A stretch of 64,000 bases of DNA, taken from Vibrio bathopelagicus. GTDB lineage: Bacteria > Pseudomonadota > Gammaproteobacteria > Enterobacterales > Vibrionaceae. The stretch lies in assembly GCF_014879975.1 (NCBI RefSeq), contig NZ_CP062501.1:1736001-1800000 (forward strand). The letters are read 5' to 3'. The translations under genes and the position numbers were made by a program. The notes beneath the pieces are model-generated. The model made no database searches. It was not told the origin of the DNA and was given only the letters and a program-made list of their open reading frames with translations. Positions 27,112-36,868 of this stretch are shown here, piece after piece. The first letter of the stretch is position 1. Each line of letters opens with the position of its first letter.

Positions 27112-27511
27112 CTTCTATAGGTCATAATTCATAGTGATCAGCGTGCAGCTTGAATCAGCGGCTAATATCAACCATTAATCATCACTATGCTCCAACCCAT
27201 TACATAAATCAGAGCTATAAGTCTCTGCAATTCACAGCCACCTTCCGTTTCAATATACACTTTCTCTGTAATTTCAGTATTTGTTGCATGCAAATCATTG
27301 AAGTATCACGCATTGGATTATTAGCAATATATCAATAGACCGACAGCCCCTTATACTGAGTGTCTGATTTGTGAGACTAGTTCATGTCTTCGAGTGAGAG
27401 GAATGAGGCAGAAAAGATTCGGGGGAGAAGTGACTCGAGGCTTTAATGACCGAAGTTGACAGGTAGATCTGACACGACGACAAAGTAGAAAAGCAAAAAA
27501 GTAGCAGGCAT
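27112..27511. other. Intergenic region without recognisable gene
   Basis: The 400 bases between the small hypothetical gene and the mal 3' region contain only short ORFs without ribosome sites. No repeat or known regulatory element was seen. Confidence 0.4.
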
Positions 27512-27538
27512 AAAAAAACCCAAGTAAATACCTGGGTT
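27512..27538 (-). terminator. Intrinsic terminator at the end of the mal 3' region
   Basis: On the minus strand AACCCAGGTA and TACTTGGGTT form a 10-bp stem with one mismatch, followed by seven T. It lies 176 bases past the malG stop. Confidence 0.8.
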
Positions 27539-27690
27539 AGAGTTACAAAAACCACTAATCATTAATAGCGTAAGGAACCTGATTAGTAGCCAGCTATGCG
27601 TAACCTGAGGGTTATTTTTATTACTGATCGGCGGCCAAACCAAATGATGTAATAAAAATGCCAATATAGAGCGACCTAAAAGGTCGCTCT
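27539..27690 (-). ncRNA. Structured malG 3' region, candidate 3'UTR-derived RNA
   Basis: Between the malG stop and the terminator the minus strand contains three hairpins: AGAGCGACC/GGTCGCTCT (27668-27690, 9 bp), a small AACC..GGTT hairpin, and CTAATCA/TGATTAG. The first hairpin lacks a T-run on the minus strand, so transcription from malG would continue to 27512. No ORF there has a ribosome site. An RNA role is only a suggestion from structure and position. Confidence 0.3.
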
Positions 27691-27713
27691 TTGTCTTTCT
27701 TATAGGGTACAGC

Positions 27714-28604
27714 TTATCCTTTTACACCACCTGCCGTCAAACCGCCAACTAACCAACGTTGAGCAAGTAAGAACACAATAGTAATCGGAAGTGCTGAAAG
27801 TACAGCCGCTGCGGCAAAGTCACCCCATAGATAATTCTGAGGGTATAAATACTGCTGCATACCTACTGCTAGCGTATAAGAGTTCACATCCGTTAGCAGG
27901 ATAGATGCGACAGGCACTTCACCTACTGTTGCGATGAACGAAAGAATAAACACAACCGCTAGAATTGGCACAGACAATGGCAGTAGAACCAGTCTGAATG
28001 CTTGCCAAGGCGTTGCACCATCAAGTGCAGCCGCTTCTTCCAATGAGTTATCAATCGTCTCAAAGTAGCCTTTAATCGTCCATACGTGCAGTGCGATACC
28101 GCCCAAGTAAGAGAATATTAGACCGCCATGCGTGTTCAAGCCTAAAAACGGGATGTATTGACCAAGTTTGTCGAACAACGCGTAGATAGCCACAAGAGCA
28201 AGTACCGCTGGGAACATTTGGAAAATCATCATCGCTTTCAGGATAGTTTCTTTACCTTTAAAGCGCATACGAGCAAATGCGTAAGCCGATGTCGTTGACA
28301 GTGCCACGATTAGAATCGAGGTAACACCCGCCACTTTAATTGAGTTCCATAACCAAGTCAGTACTGGGAACGGAGGTGGTGTCACCGAGCCGTCTGCATT
28401 CGTTACCGACATACCAAGAGCTAACTTCCAGTGCTCCAGTGATGGGTTATCAGGAATCAAACTACCTGTTGCGAAGTTACCTTCACGGAACGAGATCGCG
28501 ATGATCATCAGTAGTGGGAAGATAATCATTGCCAAGAAGCACCACAACACTGCATGCGTTGCCCACACTCGGTATTTAAGGCCTTTACCTTGTACCATAG
28601 CCAT
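27714..28604 (-). CDS. malG: Maltose/maltodextrin ABC transporter permease MalG
   Basis: MalG is the second inner-membrane subunit of the MalFGK2 importer. The 296 residues match E. coli length, with six helices. The EAA loop that docks on MalK is [21 protein letters not shown] (about residues 190-210). The C-terminus [10 protein letters not shown] is the E. coli ending, which inserts toward the binding site. It follows malF after an 11-base gap, so the two are co-translated. The conserved MalG periplasmic insertion region is the [14 protein letters not shown] area near residues 75-90. Confidence 0.97.
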   Translation of the reverse strand: MAMVQGKGLKYRVWATHAVLWCFLAMIIFPLLMIIAISFREGNFATGSLIPDNPSLEHWKLALGMSVTNADGSVTPPPFPVLTWLWNSIKVAGVTSILIVALSTTSAYAFARMRFKGKETILKAMMIFQMFPAVLALVAIYALFDKLGQYIPFLGLNTHGGLIFSYLGGIALHVWTIKGYFETIDNSLEEAAALDGATPWQAFRLVLLPLSVPILAVVFILSFIATVGEVPVASILLTDVNSYTLAVGMQQYLYPQNYLWGDFAAAAVLSALPITIVFLLAQRWLVGGLTAGGVKG

Positions 28605-28615
28605 TGTCGTGCTCC

Positions 28616-30187
28616 TTAATCTTGAGACAGTTTAGTGAAACGAAGGTTTAGTAACGCGAGTCCACCAACCAATAGGAAGATAAGCGTTGCGATAGCACTT
28701 GCTAGACCAAAGTCTTGACCGCCGCCGCCTTCGAATGCGATTCGGTACGTGTAGCTTACAAGCAAGTCTGTGTAACCCGCTGGCTCTGAGGTGCCAATCA
28801 TGTTCGGGCCACCATTCGTCAATAGTTGAATCATTACAAAGTTATTGAAGTTAAAGGCAAACGCTGCAATCAATAGCGGTGTTAGCGGCTTAATCATCAG
28901 TGGGAATGTAATACGCTTGAAGTTATCAAGGAAGTTCGCACCATCAATCGCTGACGCTTCGTACAAATCATCAGGAATCGCTTTAAGTAGACCCATACAT
29001 AGAATCATCATGTAAGGGAAACCTAGCCATGTGTTAACCATCAACACCATGGTTTTCGCTAAAATTGGGTCGGAGAACCAGTTCGGGCTTAAGCCAAAGA
29101 TGTTCTCAAGCACCATGTTGATCTCACCAAAGCTCTGGTTGAATAGACCCTTAAAGATAAGAATTGAGATAAACGCTGGTACTGCATAAGGCAGAATCAG
29201 TAGAACACGGTAGATTGAACGACCTTTTAGCTCTTCCCATTGCACGATATTCGCAAGTACAAGCCCGATAACAAGCGTGAACGCTACAGTACATACCGAG
29301 AAGATTACCGTCCAAATAAAGATGCTGATGAACGGTTCTTTAATACCATCATCTTTCCACACACGTTCAAAGTTATGTGTGCCAATATTAACAACAAAGC
29401 CCGGAGAGATTGTGTTGCCTGTAAACTCACCATTCGCATCAACAGGTTGATAGAAACCCTCTTCCATATTTGGCTTGAGAACTTCACCCGTTTCATTGTT
29501 GATTAACGTTTCATCATCGTCTTGCAGCGTGTAAAGCGGAGCAACAGAAGCAAACTTACGTAAACCACTCATGCGGATGTCGTCGCCGTTAGGCAAGTGG
29601 AAATCAACCGCGTTGATCGCAGAACGGTTTTGGATGATCGCTTTGATCTTCTCTTTCTCACCTTGTGTCGACTTAATTGCAGATAGGTCCATCTCTGTTG
29701 CACTCATATCTTCAAAAGAAAATACGTCTGTTGCTAACAGCTGGTCGCCATCTTTAACAACGATCTGGTGACCGTCATCAGTCTTGTACAAAGTAAATGG
29801 GTAGCTCTCACCGCTTTGAAAAGATCGGTCTAAAAGTACAGTTTGAGTACGCTCTAGAGAAAGTTGGTTTTTTGCGCTGTAGTTAGTGAACGCAAGCCCG
29901 ACGGTATAAGCCAATGGGAAAAGAATGAACAAGATCATTCCGGCAATACCAGGGTAAATATAACGGTGGGCGTAAGTTTTCTTACTGCCAAAAATGTAAA
30001 GTGCCAAAGCCGTTAAAATCACAGTAAGCAGCGCAAAAGCGAGCTCACCGCGTGAATACATTAGAATTGTAGCGTAGCCGTTAATTAAGCCAACGCTACC
30101 AAGCAACCCCCATTTGATGAAGACGCTTTTACTGCCTGGAAGGCTTGATGGTGCTGAGATAGCATCTGTACCTTGAACTGACTGCAT
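28616..30187 (-). CDS. malF: Maltose/maltodextrin ABC transporter permease MalF
   Basis: The 523-residue MalF subunit contacts the sugar in the membrane. Three N-terminal helices (about 27-97) are followed by the large periplasmic P2 domain (about 98-285) that grips MalE. Five more helices and the EAA loop [20 protein letters not shown] (about 418-437) come next. Length and order equal the E. coli protein (514 residues). An 81-base gap with a stable hairpin separates it from malE. The start ATG at 30187 has only a weak ribosome site, which would help keep MalF below MalE. Confidence 0.97.
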   Translation of the reverse strand: MQSVQGTDAISAPSSLPGSKSVFIKWGLLGSVGLINGYATILMYSRGELAFALLTVILTALALYIFGSKKTYAHRYIYPGIAGMILFILFPLAYTVGLAFTNYSAKNQLSLERTQTVLLDRSFQSGESYPFTLYKTDDGHQIVVKDGDQLLATDVFSFEDMSATEMDLSAIKSTQGEKEKIKAIIQNRSAINAVDFHLPNGDDIRMSGLRKFASVAPLYTLQDDDETLINNETGEVLKPNMEEGFYQPVDANGEFTGNTISPGFVVNIGTHNFERVWKDDGIKEPFISIFIWTVIFSVCTVAFTLVIGLVLANIVQWEELKGRSIYRVLLILPYAVPAFISILIFKGLFNQSFGEINMVLENIFGLSPNWFSDPILAKTMVLMVNTWLGFPYMMILCMGLLKAIPDDLYEASAIDGANFLDNFKRITFPLMIKPLTPLLIAAFAFNFNNFVMIQLLTNGGPNMIGTSEPAGYTDLLVSYTYRIAFEGGGGQDFGLASAIATLIFLLVGGLALLNLRFTKLSQD

Positions 30188-30226
30188 AGAGGAACCTGCT
30201 AGCGATATAGATAAAAAATAGAAAAG

Positions 30227-30250
30227 TAAGGAGAGGTTACCCTCTCCTTA
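30227..30250 (-). repeat. malE-malF intergenic hairpin with GNRA-type loop
   Basis: TAAGGAGAGG and CCTCTCCTTA form a perfect 10-bp stem with a GTAA tetraloop on the minus strand, followed by CTTTTCTATTTTTT. It sits just after the malE stop. Such hairpins stabilise the malE message or partly end transcription, raising binding protein over membrane subunits. Confidence 0.75.
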
Positions 30251-30268
30251 AAAGGTAGTGCTTGGTTG

Positions 30269-31453
30269 TTACTTAGTCATTCGACCTTCAGCAGCTTTTA
30301 GTGCTTGGTCTACTGATTGACGGCCGTCAACTACGTTGCCGATCGCTTCTTCCATGCTGTACCAGAACGTTGTGAACTGAGGGATGTTAGGCATGATTTC
30401 GCCGTTCATCGCGTTGTCCATTGTTGCAGCAATACGAGTGTCGCTGTCTAGTTGACGTTGGAAAGAGTTAAGAGCAACAGCGCCTAGTGGCTTGTCGTCA
30501 TTCAGGCTCTTCATGCCTTCGTCAGTTAGTAGGTAGTTTTCCATGAACTCAACAGCTAGGTCGCGGTTTGGAGAAGCAGTGCTGATACCGCCAGCCCATA
30601 CACCAACGAAAGGTTTAGACGCTTTACCGTTGAACTTAGGTAGCGTTGTTACGCCGTAGTCAACGCCAGCTTTCTCGATGTTTGCCCAGCCCCAAGGACC
30701 GTTGATTGTCATTGCAACGTTACCCGCAACGAATTCAGACTCAGCAACTGAGTAATCCATATCTGCAGAGATAACTTTGTCTTGTACCATTTTCTCGATG
30801 AAACCTAGAGACTTCTGAACACCTTCAGCCGCTACGCCCGCATCTTTAATGTCGTAACCTTCAGCAGTTTGTTTGAATGCGTAACCACCGTCAGCTGCAA
30901 GTAGAGGCCATGTGAAGTAAGCGCCGCCACGTAGAGGCCACATGATCGCTTTCTTGCCGTCTTTTTGAAGCTCAGCGTTAAGTGCTGGGATTTCTTCCCA
31001 AGACTTAGGTGGGTTAGGAACAAGTGCTTTGTTGTAAATAAGAGAAACTGACTCAACCGCTACTGGATAAGCGATTGTTTTACCTTCGTAAGAAACAGCG
31101 TCCCATGCGAAGTCTACGATACCTTCTTTAATTTCTTTAGAAGGTTTGATATCAACAAGAAGACCGGCTTCTGCAAAACCACCAAAACGGTCGTGTGCGT
31201 AGAAAATCATATCTGGGCCATCGCCAGCTGCTGCAACTTGAGAGAATTTCTCTTCTAGTTTGTCAGGGAAAGCGACCGTTACTTTAACGCCAGTATCTTC
31301 TTCAAAGCGTTTACCTACTTCAGCCATGCCTTCATAAGCTTTGTCACCACCAACCCAGATTGTTAGTTGTCCTTCTTCAATAGCAGCATTTGCACCAAAA
31401 GAACCCAGAGCAACTAATGTTCCTAGAGCTACAGCGCTTAGAGCGTTTTTCAT
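30269..31453 (-). CDS. malE: Periplasmic maltose/maltodextrin-binding protein MalE
   Basis: The product has 394 residues from ATG 31453, preceded by AAGGAT; the in-frame upstream start at 31489 would put a hydrophilic tail before the signal peptide and is rejected. The signal peptide ends GANA (about residue 24). The mature protein begins [25 protein letters not shown], the MalE pattern (E. coli EEGKLVIWINGDKGYNGL). The conserved sugar-stacking region [22 protein letters not shown] is present, as is [17 protein letters not shown]. It is the first gene of malEFG and the receptor for MalFGK2 and possibly chemotaxis. Confidence 0.97.
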   Translation of the reverse strand: MKNALSAVALGTLVALGSFGANAAIEEGQLTIWVGGDKAYEGMAEVGKRFEEDTGVKVTVAFPDKLEEKFSQVAAAGDGPDMIFYAHDRFGGFAEAGLLVDIKPSKEIKEGIVDFAWDAVSYEGKTIAYPVAVESVSLIYNKALVPNPPKSWEEIPALNAELQKDGKKAIMWPLRGGAYFTWPLLAADGGYAFKQTAEGYDIKDAGVAAEGVQKSLGFIEKMVQDKVISADMDYSVAESEFVAGNVAMTINGPWGWANIEKAGVDYGVTTLPKFNGKASKPFVGVWAGGISTASPNRDLAVEFMENYLLTDEGMKSLNDDKPLGAVALNSFQRQLDSDTRIAATMDNAMNGEIMPNIPQFTTFWYSMEEAIGNVVDGRQSVDQALKAAEGRMTK

Positions 31454-31639
31454 GTGAATATCCTTTTTATATTTATACGTAGGGCACATCTACCAAGACG
31501 AGCCAGTTTTCAGGGCTTATGATCTGAGAAAATAGACTCTAACTCATCATCCTAGCCACTACGCCCTAGCTATTATGGCTTAATTTCGTGATCGCCATCC
31601 GGTCAGATTAGAGACTGAAATCACAAAACACATACTCAT

Positions 31640-31655
31640 CGTGATCAGAGTCACC
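31640..31655. promoter_or_regulatory. CRP-like site upstream of malE
   Basis: CGTGA-N6-TCACC has the CRP spacing with four of five bases matching in each half. It lies about 185 bases upstream of the malE ATG in the malE/malK divergent region. Catabolite control of mal genes is established in E. coli and Vibrio; this specific site is inferred. Confidence 0.5.
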
Positions 31656-31712
31656 GTTATGCCGTGGATTTATTTGAACTGGATCGCCTATTATCAATAA
31701 CCCCATTTATCT

Positions 31713-31733
31713 ACTCCTCCCCTCCTACTCCCC
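31713..31733 (-). promoter_or_regulatory. Tandem MalT-box-like sites
   Basis: Read on the minus strand, GGGGAGTAGG (31724-31733) and GGGGAGGAGT (31713-31722) each match the MalT consensus GGGGA(T/G)GAGG at nine of ten positions and are directly repeated 11 bp apart. They lie between malE and malK, where MalT acts in E. coli. Between 31454 and 32118 there is no other credible gene. A weaker match (CTGGATGTGG, near 31933) points toward malK. Confidence 0.6.
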
Positions 31734-32118
31734 CTCGTTAAATTTTCATTGGGAGGATGTACGATTGCGCCAATTCACCGAAACTGCATTCATCCAAGAA
31801 TGGATAGTAAGAACCCTTTACCAGCGAATGTTATGCGTTGAAGCATTGTTCATTTAGTTGGCTTCACTGCCCGCTGTTGTCTTTATTAAGCATCGAGCTA
31901 AATCTGTGATTGAATCACGGGGGAGATTTAGCTGGATGTGGGGGAAATAGGCACCAGTTTGGCTATGACGGGTGGGCTTGGTTAAAGAATCCAAGTCTCA
32001 CCCACTTTTTTTCTTACTCATTCAATACTTACCAATTCCTACAGTTACTGCTGACCCAAAAATTTCTTATAATGATAAGCAGTAAAACTTAAAATTTGAT
32101 CGATCGAGGACTAGCTAG

Positions 32119-33231
32119 ATGGCGAGTGTCACGTTAAAAAACGTTTATAAATCATATGGTGATGTACAGATTTCTAAGGACGTAACCTTAGACATCAACG
32201 AAGGTGAGTTCGTAGTATTCGTTGGACCATCAGGTTGTGGTAAATCGACGCTATTACGCTGTATCGCAGGTCTAGAAGACATTACGTCTGGTGATTTGTA
32301 CATTGGCGACCAACGCATGAATGACGTTGAGCCTTCGAAGCGTGGCGTAGGTATGGTATTCCAGTCTTACGCGCTTTACCCTCACCTTAACCTTTACGAC
32401 AACATGTCTTTTGGCCTAAAGCTAGCAAACGCTAACAAAGCTGAAATTGATAAACGTGTTGAACATGCTGCAGAAATCCTTCAGCTTGGTCACCTTCTAG
32501 AGCGTCAACCTAAAGCATTGTCTGGTGGTCAACGTCAGCGTGTTGCGATTGGTCGTACTCTAGTTTCTCAACCAAACGTATTCTTACTTGATGAGCCTCT
32601 ATCTAACCTAGATGCTGCGCTGCGTGTTCAAATGCGTTCACAAATCACTAAGCTACAGCGTCAACTTGGTTGTACCATGATCTACGTTACCCACGACCAA
32701 GTGGAAGCGATGACAATGGCCGATAAGATTGTTGTTCTTGATGGTGGTTACGTATCTCAAGTCGGTAAGCCACTTGACCTATACCACTACCCTCAAAACC
32801 GTTTCGTTGCTGGCTTTATTGGATCACCTAAGATGAACTTCATGTCGGTTCACATCGAACAAGCTGAAGCTGAACGCGTATTGGTACAACTTTCAAACGG
32901 CATGACTTTCTGGATCCCAGTAGATGGTACCACTGTAAATGCTGGTGACCGTATGTCTCTGGGCGTTCGTCCTGAACACTTGTTGTCTGCTGAAACAGGT
33001 GATGCGACGATTGAAGCTGAAGTGATGATGGTTGAGAAGCTAGGTAACGAAACTCAGGTTTACCTAAACCTTGAAAGTGCCGATGCTGACGTTATCTATC
33101 GCCAGCCAGACACGTTGACAATCGAATCTGGTGACAAGTTGTCGATTGGTATTCCTGCACACCGTTGTCACTTGTTCCACAGCGATGGTCGCGCATGTCG
33201 TCGCTTGTACAAAGAGTACGGTACTGACTAG
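32119..33231 (+). CDS. malK: Maltose/maltodextrin ABC transporter ATPase MalK
   Basis: MalK is the cytosolic ATPase of the maltose importer and, in E. coli, an inhibitor of MalT. The 370-residue protein has Walker [10 protein letters not shown] (36-44), the Q-loop [10 protein letters not shown] (about 81-90), the signature [13 protein letters not shown] (about 134-146), Walker [14 protein letters not shown], and the C-terminal regulatory domain from about 240, ending [14 protein letters not shown] as in E. coli. It is transcribed divergently from malEFG, 665 bases away, and is not followed by lamB here. The terminator at 33268 makes it monocistronic. Confidence 0.97.
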   Translation: MASVTLKNVYKSYGDVQISKDVTLDINEGEFVVFVGPSGCGKSTLLRCIAGLEDITSGDLYIGDQRMNDVEPSKRGVGMVFQSYALYPHLNLYDNMSFGLKLANANKAEIDKRVEHAAEILQLGHLLERQPKALSGGQRQRVAIGRTLVSQPNVFLLDEPLSNLDAALRVQMRSQITKLQRQLGCTMIYVTHDQVEAMTMADKIVVLDGGYVSQVGKPLDLYHYPQNRFVAGFIGSPKMNFMSVHIEQAEAERVLVQLSNGMTFWIPVDGTTVNAGDRMSLGVRPEHLLSAETGDATIEAEVMMVEKLGNETQVYLNLESADADVIYRQPDTLTIESGDKLSIGIPAHRCHLFHSDGRACRRLYKEYGTD

Positions 33232-33267
33232 TCGGTTCGCCTTTTTAAGATATAACTTGCCCATATC

Positions 33268-33299
33268 GAATCCCTCTTATCTTGTAAGGGGGATTTTTT
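33268..33299 (+). terminator. malK terminator
   Basis: ATCCCTCTTA and TAAGGGGGAT form a stem (one mismatch) with a 5-base loop, followed by six T. Confidence 0.88.
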
Positions 33300-33358
33300 C
33301 ATTCGGCAAGGTCTACTCGCTTAGATCCGCTCTCATTCATCTTTTAACGATCGACAAT

Positions 33359-33387
33359 AAAAAAGGCCTAGCAGATGCTAGACCTTT
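33359..33387 (-). terminator. Terminator of the small acidic protein gene
   Basis: On the minus strand AAGGTCTAGCA pairs with TGCTAGGCCTT (one mismatch) and runs into six T. Confidence 0.8.
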
Positions 33388-33444
33388 ATCGGTTTGAGCT
33401 AAAAGCCACCCTATCTAAACGATATAGGTTGACCCTGCTGAAAC

Positions 33445-33645
33445 TTAGTGGATTGGCGTATCACTTGTTTTGTTGAACTGGCCAAAATGCTTTTCTAACA
33501 CTTCTGGTGTTAGTTTGCCTTCCGCTTCTAGTCGCTTAAATTCAGCAACGATCGCTTTTTGCTCTTCAATTGATGGCAGTTTTACTTCTGGCTCATCGCC
33601 CATCTCTTGAGTCATCTGCTCTAGTTCTTTTTCAAAATCGCTCAT
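33445..33645 (-). CDS. Small acidic cytosolic protein of unknown function
   Basis: The 66 residues start MSDFEKELEQMTQEMGDEPE and are Glu/Gln/Lys-rich and helical, without signal peptide. A core IEEQKAIVAEFKRLEAEGKLTPEVLEKHFG looks like a conserved helical hairpin. The start follows TTTAGGTAAGTATC (AGG). It lies between two terminators and is monocistronic. It looks like a widely kept Vibrio family, but I cannot name it or its role. Confidence 0.65.
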   Translation of the reverse strand: MSDFEKELEQMTQEMGDEPEVKLPSIEEQKAIVAEFKRLEAEGKLTPEVLEKHFGQFNKTSDTPIH

Positions 33646-33776
33646 GATACTTACCTAAATATTAAACCTAATCAGATTTTACTCATTTACGCTCTGTGAT
33701 GCTAGAGCGATTAAGTGCAAAGCCCGAAACCAGATCAAGCTAAGGCCAGTTAGAAGAAAACAGGCCCGTAAATAAG

Positions 33777-33812
33777 AAGAGCTGGATTCACGATTAAATG
33801 AATCCAGCTCTT
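33777..33812 (-). terminator. Hairpin after the chemoreceptor gene
   Basis: AAGAGCTGGATTCA (33777-33790) pairs with TGAATCCAGCTCTT (33799-33812) over 14 bp. The T-run on the minus strand is short (CTTATT), so termination may be partial. Confidence 0.65.
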
Positions 33813-33853
33813 AGTCTATGTCCCTTTCTAAGCCATGTTACAGCTTGAAGGGA

Positions 33854-35770
33854 TTAAAGCTTAAATGAACCAACCATCTTATCGAGACGTGAAGAAAGGT
33901 CTCGAAGCTCTTGACTCGCTTCAGCAAGCTGCTCAGCGGTACCGGTTGTCACTTCATTGATTGCGTTGATCTCTTCAATGTTCTGGTTGATGGTGTGGAC
34001 TACGGTTGATTGCTCTTCCGTTGCCGTTGCCACTTGAGTGTTACGGTCGGTGATGTCTACGATACGGTCTGAGATACCACCCAGCACGTCTACCGCTTCA
34101 TCCGATGCTGATACGCCCTCAAGCGTAATCACTTTACCGGCACTCATTGCGGTTACCGCATCTTTCGCATCACTTTGCAGTTGGTTGATCATCTTCTGAA
34201 TCTCTTCCGTTGAATCTGCTGTGCGACTTGCGAGGTTACGAACTTCATCGGCTACCACGGCAAAGCCACGGCCTTGCTCACCGGCACGCGCAGCTTCAAT
34301 CGCTGCGTTCAGTGCGAGTAAGTTGGTTTGCTCTGAAATATCACGGATAACACCGAGAATGGAGCCGATGTCTTGAGTTGTTGAAGCTAGCTGTTCAACC
34401 ACTTGACCTGTGCTTTCGATATCTTGAGCCAAACGACTGATCGCGTCTTTTGCTTTGTTTACAACAGAACGACCCACTTCAGTATTGCCCGAAGCTTGCG
34501 TTGCCGTTTCAGCTGCTGTCGCCGCGTTTGATGCAATTTCACTGATGGTCATACCCATTTGGTTGATTGCAGCCACCACTTGAAGCGTTTGGTCACGTTG
34601 CTCTTGGCTGTTGTCATGGGTAATGTGTGCTTTGTTAGAAACACTTTCCGCCGCCACTTGCAGCGCTTGGCTTGTCGAGCATACTTCTTTCATCGACTCG
34701 TGAATCTTCTCAATGAATCCGTTAAAGCCCTTAGAAAGCTGTGCGATTTCATCGTTGCCTTTTACTTCAATACGCTGCGCAAGATCGCCATCGCCTTCGC
34801 CAAGGTCACCGAAACGTTTAGCCAGAAGTTTAATCGGTTGGGTAATGCTGTTTGCTAGCACGACACCCATTAGGATAAACACTAAAGCCACAACCGCTGT
34901 CATGATCAGCATCTTTTGCGCAGTCGCATCAAGCTCAGCAAATACTTCACCAGTTGGAACCACACCAATCACAAACCAATCCATTGATGACACATAAAGA
35001 CTCGCGACGAATAGCTCTTGTCCTTGGCTTTCAGTGGTAATCAGGTTGAAGCCCGACTTATTCAGTAGCTGGCTTGATTGAGGGCCATAAAGTTGTTGAA
35101 GTGAAGAGTCACTGCGAGAACGCTCACGGTGAATTTGTACATCACCTTGGCTATCAGTCAAAAATACAAAACCCGTATTTTCAATCTTGAAACCGTTCAG
35201 TAGGTTAACCATGTCATCCATCGATTTTGACAGACCCGACATCGCCAAACCAGAAGGCTGTTGGTAGTTAGCGAACATTTTCACATCACCATTGGCTTCT
35301 TGGAACATGCTCACCATGGTTGGCTGTCCAGATTGTGTAAAGCCAAAGAACCAACCATCTTGTTGTTGGTTAAGCTGACGTAGGAAACCATCTTGGTTCC
35401 AATAGTAAGCTGTTTGACGGTTCGCGACTGAAGCATCGTTCAGTTTGTATTGATTACGAACGTTGTTTAGCTGCTTAACCAACTTGCTTTCTAACGCAGG
35501 ATCGCGGTCTGTTGATTCAATCGCATCAGAAATAAATTCATTTGAAGCAATTTGCTCCGCTGCTAACAATAGTTGAGAGACCTCACGGTCAATTTCACCA
35601 TTGATTCGCTCTAGCATTCCAGGAAGCTCAATATCAACCAATCGATGACTCAATACGTCTCTTGCTTGTTGCTGTGCCATCGCACCGACAATGACCGTAG
35701 AAGCCAGAACCGCAAAAGTAATTCCAAGTACAACCTTTTGCTTAATACTCAGAGAGTTAGTTTTCAACAT
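33854..35770 (-). CDS. Methyl-accepting chemotaxis protein with Cache-type sensor
   Basis: The 638-residue inner-membrane receptor has a first helix at about 12-30 ([20 protein letters not shown]). A 250-residue periplasmic domain follows, of dCache type ([12 protein letters not shown] and [17 protein letters not shown] blocks). The second helix is at about 288-310, then HAMP ([29 protein letters not shown]) and the signalling domain with the hairpin tip [20 protein letters not shown]. Cache domains bind amino acids, organic acids or polyamines, so the ligand is not readable. There is no C-terminal methylesterase-binding pentapeptide. Single gene. Confidence 0.95.
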   Translation of the reverse strand: MLKTNSLSIKQKVVLGITFAVLASTVIVGAMAQQQARDVLSHRLVDIELPGMLERINGEIDREVSQLLLAAEQIASNEFISDAIESTDRDPALESKLVKQLNNVRNQYKLNDASVANRQTAYYWNQDGFLRQLNQQQDGWFFGFTQSGQPTMVSMFQEANGDVKMFANYQQPSGLAMSGLSKSMDDMVNLLNGFKIENTGFVFLTDSQGDVQIHRERSRSDSSLQQLYGPQSSQLLNKSGFNLITTESQGQELFVASLYVSSMDWFVIGVVPTGEVFAELDATAQKMLIMTAVVALVFILMGVVLANSITQPIKLLAKRFGDLGEGDGDLAQRIEVKGNDEIAQLSKGFNGFIEKIHESMKEVCSTSQALQVAAESVSNKAHITHDNSQEQRDQTLQVVAAINQMGMTISEIASNAATAAETATQASGNTEVGRSVVNKAKDAISRLAQDIESTGQVVEQLASTTQDIGSILGVIRDISEQTNLLALNAAIEAARAGEQGRGFAVVADEVRNLASRTADSTEEIQKMINQLQSDAKDAVTAMSAGKVITLEGVSASDEAVDVLGGISDRIVDITDRNTQVATATEEQSTVVHTINQNIEEINAINEVTTGTAEQLAEASQELRDLSSRLDKMVGSFKL

Positions 35771-36012
35771 ATTTGGACCTTTAAAAGAATCGCTCGTTAT
35801 TTGTGTACCCTGAACAGGACTTTTTTAGTGCACTCCAATCAGCAATGCACAATCTGAGTGATGTATCGGCCAAAACCGATAAAACTAGAGAGGATTCTCG
35901 CAAAAATCTGCAAATATGATGTAACAACTGAATCGATTCCCCCTGAGATATCAATTATCAGTATAAATATGGCGCCTTTAATTATTTATTGCTGCTATCT
36001 GTTTTGCCAGTT

Positions 36013-36756
36013 TCACCTAGCTAACCCTTCAGAAATGAATGTATTCAGCTTTCCTTCATTGATGATATCAATACGGCGATAACCTATTTCAATCATGCCT
36101 TCTTTCGCCAGTTGCTGGAGAGAGCGACTTAGCGTTTGACGCGTACATCGCGATAGATGTGCCAATTTATCTTGGGTATACAAAATGGGATTTAACTCGT
36201 TAGGCATTCCATTTAAACGACTGACTAACAGGAGTAATTTAGCGACACGAAATTCATTTTTTAGCAGCACGGACTCCGTCGTCCACTCCATCAAAAGTCG
36301 AAAACGAAAGCTGATTTCACGAATCGCTATTTTATAGAGTTCAGGATAACGATCTGCGATATCTCTCATTTTTTTAACGGGAATGGCGACGACAATCGCA
36401 TCAGATGAAGAGTAAAAATTGTGATTCGTCGGTTGGTCTTCAAAACACCCTATCCATGTCAGCCAACTGCTCGGACCTAGCATGGCAATACACGCCTCAT
36501 CGCCACTTTCACTGTAACTCATCAGTTCAATGTGTCCCTTAACGACAAGTCGCATGGTATCGACAGCGGTATAGGCGGAATTGAGCAATGTTGGAACCTT
36601 ATAGGTTTCTATTTTTGCGGCTCCAACTATTTCCTCAATAGCCTTCGGGTCTAACTGATTTAGCGTGGGATCATTTCTTAACACCATCTCCAGCATCGAA
36701 TGTTGTTCTTCACTACTCATCGTAGGCACGAAACTAGAATGTAAGATTTTACACAT
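36013..36756 (-). CDS. Crp/Fnr-family transcriptional regulator
   Basis: About 247 residues from ATG 36756; an alternative TTG at 36765 sits closer to AGGAG and adds three residues. An N-terminal cyclic-nucleotide-binding-like beta barrel spans about 30-150 (VKGHIELMSYSESGDEACIAMLG). A C-terminal winged helix has the recognition region DKLAHLSRCTRQTLSRSLQQLAKEG. No Cys cluster like that of Fnr and no clear cAMP phosphate-binding Arg-Ser motif is seen, so the effector is unknown. It is divergent from the exported-protein gene at 36869 and probably controls that pair. Confidence 0.9.
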   Translation of the reverse strand: MCKILHSSFVPTMSSEEQHSMLEMVLRNDPTLNQLDPKAIEEIVGAAKIETYKVPTLLNSAYTAVDTMRLVVKGHIELMSYSESGDEACIAMLGPSSWLTWIGCFEDQPTNHNFYSSSDAIVVAIPVKKMRDIADRYPELYKIAIREISFRFRLLMEWTTESVLLKNEFRVAKLLLLVSRLNGMPNELNPILYTQDKLAHLSRCTRQTLSRSLQQLAKEGMIEIGYRRIDIINEGKLNTFISEGLAR

Positions 36757-36868
36757 TGTTCTCAACTCGCTCCTGATAATTTGTTAATTAATTGTTACAG
36801 GTAAATTAACAATTAATCAAACATAAGTATTAGGAAACACCACAAGGTCGTGAAACGAGGATTAAAAA

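Noticed and set aside
27150..27664. Short ORFs on both strands in the gap before malG
   Set aside because: One starts with TTG and neither has a ribosome site; the minus one runs through hairpins and the terminator.
27668..27690. AGAGCGACC/GGTCGCTCT as the malG terminator
   Set aside because: No T-run follows on the minus strand; the T-rich side is on the plus strand, where no gene ends. It is described as part of the structured 3' region.
31904..31918. TGTGATTGAATCACG as a CRP site near malK
   Set aside because: The spacer between the half-sites is 5 bp, not 6.
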